From Mangifera indica (Eukaryota; Streptophyta; Magnoliopsida; Sapindales; Anacardiaceae): 64,000 nt of DNA. The notes below the pieces were generated by a model. It searched no databases and was not told where the DNA came from. It was given only the letters and a program-made list of their open reading frames with translations. Of the stretch, positions 59,608 to 64,000 are shown piece after piece; the first letter of the stretch is position 1, and each line of letters starts with the position of its first letter. Where the stretch lies: the NCBI RefSeq assembly GCF_011075055.1, contig NC_058138.1:20930928-20994927 (forward strand). Reading direction: 5' to 3'. Position numbers and translations under genes: made by a program.

Positions 59608-61610
59608 CTCTATTCACAATACAAAAAACAACGCAATAATAATATATACACAAAGAAATTGAAACTTTTACGTAAGATTTTTCTTAAAGCCGGCAGCCGC
59701 AACAACAACACTAGCTGGTTATTGATGCGGCCCGCGGAACAAATTGATCTTTTTGGAGCCTGAGAGCGCCGGTGGAGGTGTGAATAATCGTTGAAAGAGG
59801 TAAAGTTATATCTTTATATATGTATATAATGCTAAAGTTATTTACTTTAATTGGGTGCAACCACACGACCCCAGCGGAATTAGAAAGATGGTTATTTACA
59901 GAGGTTTAACGAGAGATTCAAGGGTTCTTTCATGCTTCACCCTTCTTTTCTAACCGATTTCTTTTACTGTTGTTGTTCTTGCGCCTGCCTATTTTTGGGA
60001 AGACTTTTACTATGCATGGCTGCACGTAGTTTTTCAAATTAGCCTTCGATAGAGTCAGAGGACAGTGATGAATGAAATAAGGAAAGAGCATCAGTTCAAA
60101 GAGAACAAAATTACCTTTGTTCCGCAAGAATAGTTTGAACATTAATAGGTAAAACTTCATATATAAGAGAATATGAATTTAAATTTTTCTAATGATATAT
60201 TAAGATAAAATGTAATCATCCAGTTTAAATGAGATTTTTAGTTATATAAACAAAGTTACCTTTATTTAAAAATGATTTTTTTTCTTTAAATTATTTTAAA
60301 AAAAATGTGTATTAACCGAAATCAAGCTTTCATTCATTAACTAATATCACTTCTCTTGGTAATATTTTCACTTCTAATTCAAGTGTTAATTGTATGGTGA
60401 AAATTATTTTTAGTCAAACTTAGAACAAAAATATTTAAAATTGTGACTAATCATTATATAGAAAGAATATATAACAATTAGTGATTAGTTACATCACTTA
60501 TCTATAAATCAACTCAAATACAGATGAAAAGCTCTTTGCCTAAAACAGCAGAGGGAGTAGAATTTAACAACATTAACCCTACACCATAATCTCATTAATT
60601 TGGTAAACTTGATCTTCAACAATCATTGAAGTGCATCTCATCCTTATGAGTAATAGATACAAGAGAATGATCACAATGTCATTATGTTCTATGTCAAAGG
60701 GATGATGATCTTTATGTTTTTATCTTAGGTATGCACTAAGATCAAAGCATACTCTAATGTAATATTGATGAAATTTAACCATCTCTGGTGATCCAATATA
60801 CCTAGGGCAACATAGAAGGAAGGTAAGATGCTCTTTAGTAAACTCCTTGTCAAATTTCAATTAAAGTAAGTAATAGAACAACTGTGGATGTTAATTCTAA
60901 AATAGTAGTCCAAACCATGTTGAAAATGCCTTATTATTTATTATTTCTTAATCTTGCATACCTCTATTTATTGTACAAATTTTGGCATTATCAAATATTG
61001 TTATTACTCTAGGTTTTATTATGATTTGATTATATATTATTTTTTGTTTTTTTATCTTAAAGTACAAATTAGGGTAAAACTAAAGCAAACATATTACTTT
61101 ATCTATATATATTAATATCATGATATGTTATGATAAACGGAATGTTATCTTGATACATCAGATGATGTGCCATTGATATATCTAAAAGACAAAATTTTGG
61201 ATATTATTTTCAACGCAAATTCTCTGATGAAAATCCTGTGACAGCCCAGAAGAATTTGCTGTATGGAAACCAATCCTCATTTATGTGAATTTCTAAAGCT
61301 AAAAATAGTTTAAAATTTTTACAACCAATAAAACGACGAATCTCACTCTCCTTCATTGATCTCCAACGAGCTCCTTCTAACAATCTGTTATGACCAACCC
61401 CAATTATGGAAGCCAAATACAAAGCAGAAAACAAAGAATAATGCAATATGCAAGAAGAAAAATAAAAAATTCACTTTTCCTTGCCTGGTTTTTACCTGTA
61501 ATCCAGGCAAGTCTGTTCAAGGTTGAGCAACTATGGATTGATTTTTGATGGTTTAGGCTAAACAAGTAAGAGCAGATAAAGAATAGAAACTAAAAAAATA
61601 TAGAATAAAA
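59608..61610. other. Intergenic region between DUF1685 and the receptor kinase
   Basis: 2 kb between divergent genes. The first about 200 bases are the DUF1685 promoter and leader. The rest is AT-rich; the open frames at 59930-60160 and 61210-61446 have no recognised domain. Confidence 0.5.
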
Positions 61611-61636
61611 GAAGAAGAAGAAGAAGAAGAAGAAGA
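61611..61636 (+). repeat. (GAA)n microsatellite in probable 5' UTR
   Basis: Uninterrupted GAA units about 170-190 bases upstream of the receptor kinase ATG. GA-rich leader repeats are common in plants and are often polymorphic. Confidence 0.85.
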
Positions 61637-61673
61637 AAGAAAAGAAAACCAGGTATCAAAAATCATAGTTTTC

Positions 61674-61756
61674 TGGCGTACAGGAAGACTTACTGATTTC
61701 ATTTTTCATTTTTCCTTTTTCCTGAAGAAGCCTGTTTTGTGTTTTCCTGTACGCCA
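61674..61756. repeat. Inverted repeat upstream of the receptor kinase start
   Basis: TGGCGTACAGGAA at 61674-61686 is exactly inverted at 61744-61756 (TTCCTGTACGCCA), leaving a 57-base loop. It lies in the probable leader, 47 bases before the main ATG. If transcribed it could fold into a 13-bp stem. Confidence 0.7.
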
Positions 61757-61795
61757 ACAGCGTGCCCATTCTCTTCAGGTTTTTTCAGTTTTTTG

Positions 61796-61870
61796 ATGAG
61801 CCATGTTCACCAATACCCTTTTTCTATCTTCTCTTGTTTGTTTAATTGTTGTTTTCGTCAGTCCCATTGA
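61796..61870 (+). promoter_or_regulatory. Overlapping upstream ORF at the receptor kinase start
   Basis: ATG at 61796 opens a 24-codon frame ending TGA at 61868-61870. It begins seven bases before the main ATG (61803) and runs over it in another frame. Its start context (tttgATGa) is weak. It is present in any transcript that starts upstream, unless a leader intron removes it. Confidence 0.6.
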
Positions 61871-64000
61871 TGTTGTTATTAGTGCTGATGAATCAATTCT
61901 TTTGAGCTGCGGCTCAAACGATGGTGGCATGGATTCGGATGGCCGAAAATGGGAGTCGGATGCCAAATATACTTCTAGTGAATCTAAAATGACCAAAGCT
62001 ACAAATCAGGATTCTTCTTTACCTTCTGCAATTCCATATATGACTGCCAGAGTTTTTACAAAAGAAGGAACCTATAAACTAACAGTAAAAGAAAACCAGC
62101 GCTATTGGATTAGATTTTATTTCTATCCTGCAACTTATCCGGACCTGAAAGTCACCAACTCATATTTCTCTTTGGATGCAAATGGTATTACCCTCTTGAA
62201 TAATTTTAGTGCTTCAATCACTGCTGAAGCCACTGAAAGAGCTTACATTTTTAAGGAGTATTCTCTGGCTCCAATGAATTCTGGTAGTCTGGAACTCAAA
62301 CTTAGGCCTTCTGATAAGTATCCTGGAAGTTTCGCTTTTATTAACGGTATAGAGTTGGTTCCGATTCCGGGCTTGTTTGATAAAGCTCCGTTGGTTGGAT
62401 CGAAAGACAAAAATATGGAGTTTCAGAGTTCGAATATACAGACGATGTTCAGATTGAATGTTGCAGGTCAGTATATTCCTCCCAAGGATGACTCTGATGG
62501 TCTAAAGAGGAGTTGGTATGATGATTCGCCTTATATATGGGGAGCTGGAGTTGGGGCCAATATTAAGGCTGAAAATACTACAATTCAGTACGGAGATTTG
62601 CCATCCTATATAGCCCCTTTAGATGTTTACTCAACTGCAAGATCAATGGGACCTAATCCTGATGTGAATTTGGGTTACAATCTCACTTGGATTTTTCAAA
62701 TTGATGGTAATTTCACATACCTAGTGAGGCTACATTTCTGTGAGTTCGTAATGGATAGTGAGAATCAGAGAGTGTTCAATATTTACATCAATGATCAGCC
62801 TGCCCAGGTATCTCCACACCCAGCTGATGTAATTGCCTGGACCAAAAAAAAAGATGTGCCCACATATAAAGATTATGCCATAGTTGTTGATGATAAGCCG
62901 GGTGATAAAGAGCTGCGAGTTGCAATGTCACCATCGCCTGTGTCAAAGCCTGAATATTATGATGCAATTCTGAATGGATTAGAGATATTCAAGATAGCAA
63001 ATGGGAAGAACTTGGCAGGTCCTAATCCGAAGAAGGAAGAACCGCCGCCCATGGTTGAAGATAAGTCAAAGTCTTCTGAGAATGAAGATAATAAAACTAA
63101 CATGAATGTGATTGGAGGAGCTGTTGGAGGGGTTGCTGCATTTGGCCTGATCGCTGCATTGTGCATTGTTGTTTCCCGAAAGAAGAAGAGAGTCGCTGGC
63201 CAGGACACATATACTTCAAGCTGGCTGCCTATTGGACAAAGTCATACATCAAGCAAATCAACAATCTCCGGAAGGAGTAATGGTAGTAGTCACATTTCAG
63301 CGATGGCTCAGGGTCTTTGCCGCCGCTTCTCGCTCCCAGAGATTAAACATGCTACCAAGAATTTTAGTGAATCTAATGTCATTGGTGTTGGAGGTTTCGG
63401 AAAGGTCTATAAAGGAGTTATTGACGATAAAATGAAAGTGGCTATTAAGAGATCAAACCCATCTTCAGAACAAGGAGTTAATGAGTTTTTCACTGAAATT
63501 GAGATGCTTTCAAAGCTAAGACACAAGCATTTGGTATCTCTGATTGGATTCTGTGAGGAGGATAATGAGATGTGTTTGGTTTATGACTACATGGCACTTG
63601 GAACTCTGAGGGAACATCTATATAAAACTAAAAGGCCAAAACTTTCATGGAAGCAAAGGCTGGATATTTGCATTGGAGCAGCCAGGGGTCTTCACTACCT
63701 CCACACAGGAGCAAAATACACTATCATTCACAGGGATGTCAAGACAACAAATATTCTCCTGGATGAGAATTGGATTGCCAAGGTTTCAGATTTCGGCCTG
63801 TCGAAAACTGGTCCCAACATGGAAAATGGCCATGTTAGTACTGTAGTAAAGGGCAGTTTTGGTTACTTGGATCCTGAATATTTCCGGAGACAACAATTGA
63901 CAGAAAAATCTGATATCTACTCTTTCGGAGTAGTTCTTTTCGAGGTATTGTGTGCAAGGCCTGCTCTTAATCCTAACCTTCCGAAAGAACAAGTCAGTCT
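61803..64000 (+). CDS. ANX1: CrRLK1L receptor kinase, ANXUR/FERONIA-like (3' end outside the window)
   Basis: Plasma-membrane receptor kinase; ANX1/2 guard pollen-tube wall integrity and bind RALF peptides. The frame is open from ATG 61803 to the window end (732 codons, no intron, as usual for the family). Residues 1 to about 30 are a signal peptide. The malectin-like extracellular region includes ILLSCGSNDGG, VPYMTARVF-like AIPYMTARVF, SWYDDSPYIWGAGVG, DVYSTARSMGPNPDVNLGYN and YLVRLHFCEF. A transmembrane helix spans about 436-458, followed by the basic stop RKKKR. Kinase: G-loop GVGGFGKV 528-535, Lys549 in VAIK, HRD 643-645 and DFG 663-665, all intact. The kinase phrase LVSLIGFCEEDNE and end PNLPKEQVSL resemble ANXUR more than FERONIA. 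Gene order (At3g04690, from memory) agrees. Confidence 0.93.
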   Translation, partial: MFTNTLFLSSLVCLIVVFVSPIDVVISADESILLSCGSNDGGMDSDGRKWESDAKYTSSESKMTKATNQDSSLPSAIPYMTARVFTKEGTYKLTVKENQRYWIRFYFYPATYPDLKVTNSYFSLDANGITLLNNFSASITAEATERAYIFKEYSLAPMNSGSLELKLRPSDKYPGSFAFINGIELVPIPGLFDKAPLVGSKDKNMEFQSSNIQTMFRLNVAGQYIPPKDDSDGLKRSWYDDSPYIWGAGVGANIKAENTTIQYGDLPSYIAPLDVYSTARSMGPNPDVNLGYNLTWIFQIDGNFTYLVRLHFCEFVMDSENQRVFNIYINDQPAQVSPHPADVIAWTKKKDVPTYKDYAIVVDDKPGDKELRVAMSPSPVSKPEYYDAILNGLEIFKIANGKNLAGPNPKKEEPPPMVEDKSKSSENEDNKTNMNVIGGAVGGVAAFGLIAALCIVVSRKKKRVAGQDTYTSSWLPIGQSHTSSKSTISGRSNGSSHISAMAQGLCRRFSLPEIKHATKNFSESNVIGVGGFGKVYKGVIDDKMKVAIKRSNPSSEQGVNEFFTEIEMLSKLRHKHLVSLIGFCEEDNEMCLVYDYMALGTLREHLYKTKRPKLSWKQRLDICIGAARGLHYLHTGAKYTIIHRDVKTTNILLDENWIAKVSDFGLSKTGPNMENGHVSTVVKGSFGYLDPEYFRRQQLTEKSDIYSFGVVLFEVLCARPALNPNLPKEQVS

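Noticed and set aside
61803..64000. FERONIA orthologue
   Set aside because: Kinase and juxtamembrane phrases and the neighbouring genes fit ANXUR better; without the C-terminus this remains a judgement.
1..64000. tRNA, rRNA, CRISPR array or bacterial operon structure
   Set aside because: Scanned by eye for tRNA-like cloverleaves, rRNA cores and regular spacer arrays; none seen, and all genes are plant nuclear genes.

Overview
This is nuclear DNA of a flowering plant. The genes have GT-AG introns, the spaces between them are AT-rich, and the products are plant-specific: AUX/IAA repressors, PsbW, hevein/barwin PR-4, a DRIP-type E3 ligase and an ANXUR/FERONIA-class receptor kinase. Protein similarity to remembered Arabidopsis sequences and the gene order suggest a eudicot, probably a woody rosid. 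Species cannot be fixed from the sequence alone.

Layout. 1-237: 3' end of an E-class PPR gene (+). 1020-10722: MED14 (-), 8 exons. 12240-12967 (-) and 17544-19058 (+): a divergent AUX/IAA pair sharing 4.6 kb of upstream DNA. 19580-20208: Mutator-like MITE. 22188-22352: small TA-flanked MITE. 22737-24044: ribosomal protein eL30 (-). 25.2-32.7 kb: an mTERF cluster (one fragment and two tandem duplicated copies, both broken) plus a decayed repeat-protein gene on the minus strand. 33288-33810: class II PR-4 (+). 35487-39294: decayed Ty1/copia element (-). 39494-40174: class I (hevein-domain) PR-4 (+). 40420-40937: PsbW (-). 41144-42527: two more MITEs of the Mutator-like family. 42955-47915: DRIP2-like RING ligase (+). 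48862-50976: prefoldin subunit 4 (+). 53058-53681: PRA1 (-). 54455-58101: broken ankyrin-TPR gene (-) carrying a hAT-like MITE. 58518-59607: DUF1685 protein (-). 61803-64000: ANXUR-like receptor kinase (+), cut by the window end.

Gene order. From memory of Arabidopsis locus numbers, PPR - MED14 - IAA16 - PR4/HEL - TPR10 - DUF1685 - ANX1 follows At3g04750 down to At3g04690, and PsbW - DRIP2 follows At2g30570-At2g30580. The window therefore looks like an ancestral block that kept genes Arabidopsis has since divided between chromosomes. The genes do not form one pathway. The local modules are the divergent auxin-response pair, the two PR-4 defence genes with W-box motifs upstream, and the divergent PsbW/DRIP2 pair. 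I saw no clear new molecular system. The least explained item is the decayed 18-22-residue repeat gene at 25.8-26.55 kb.
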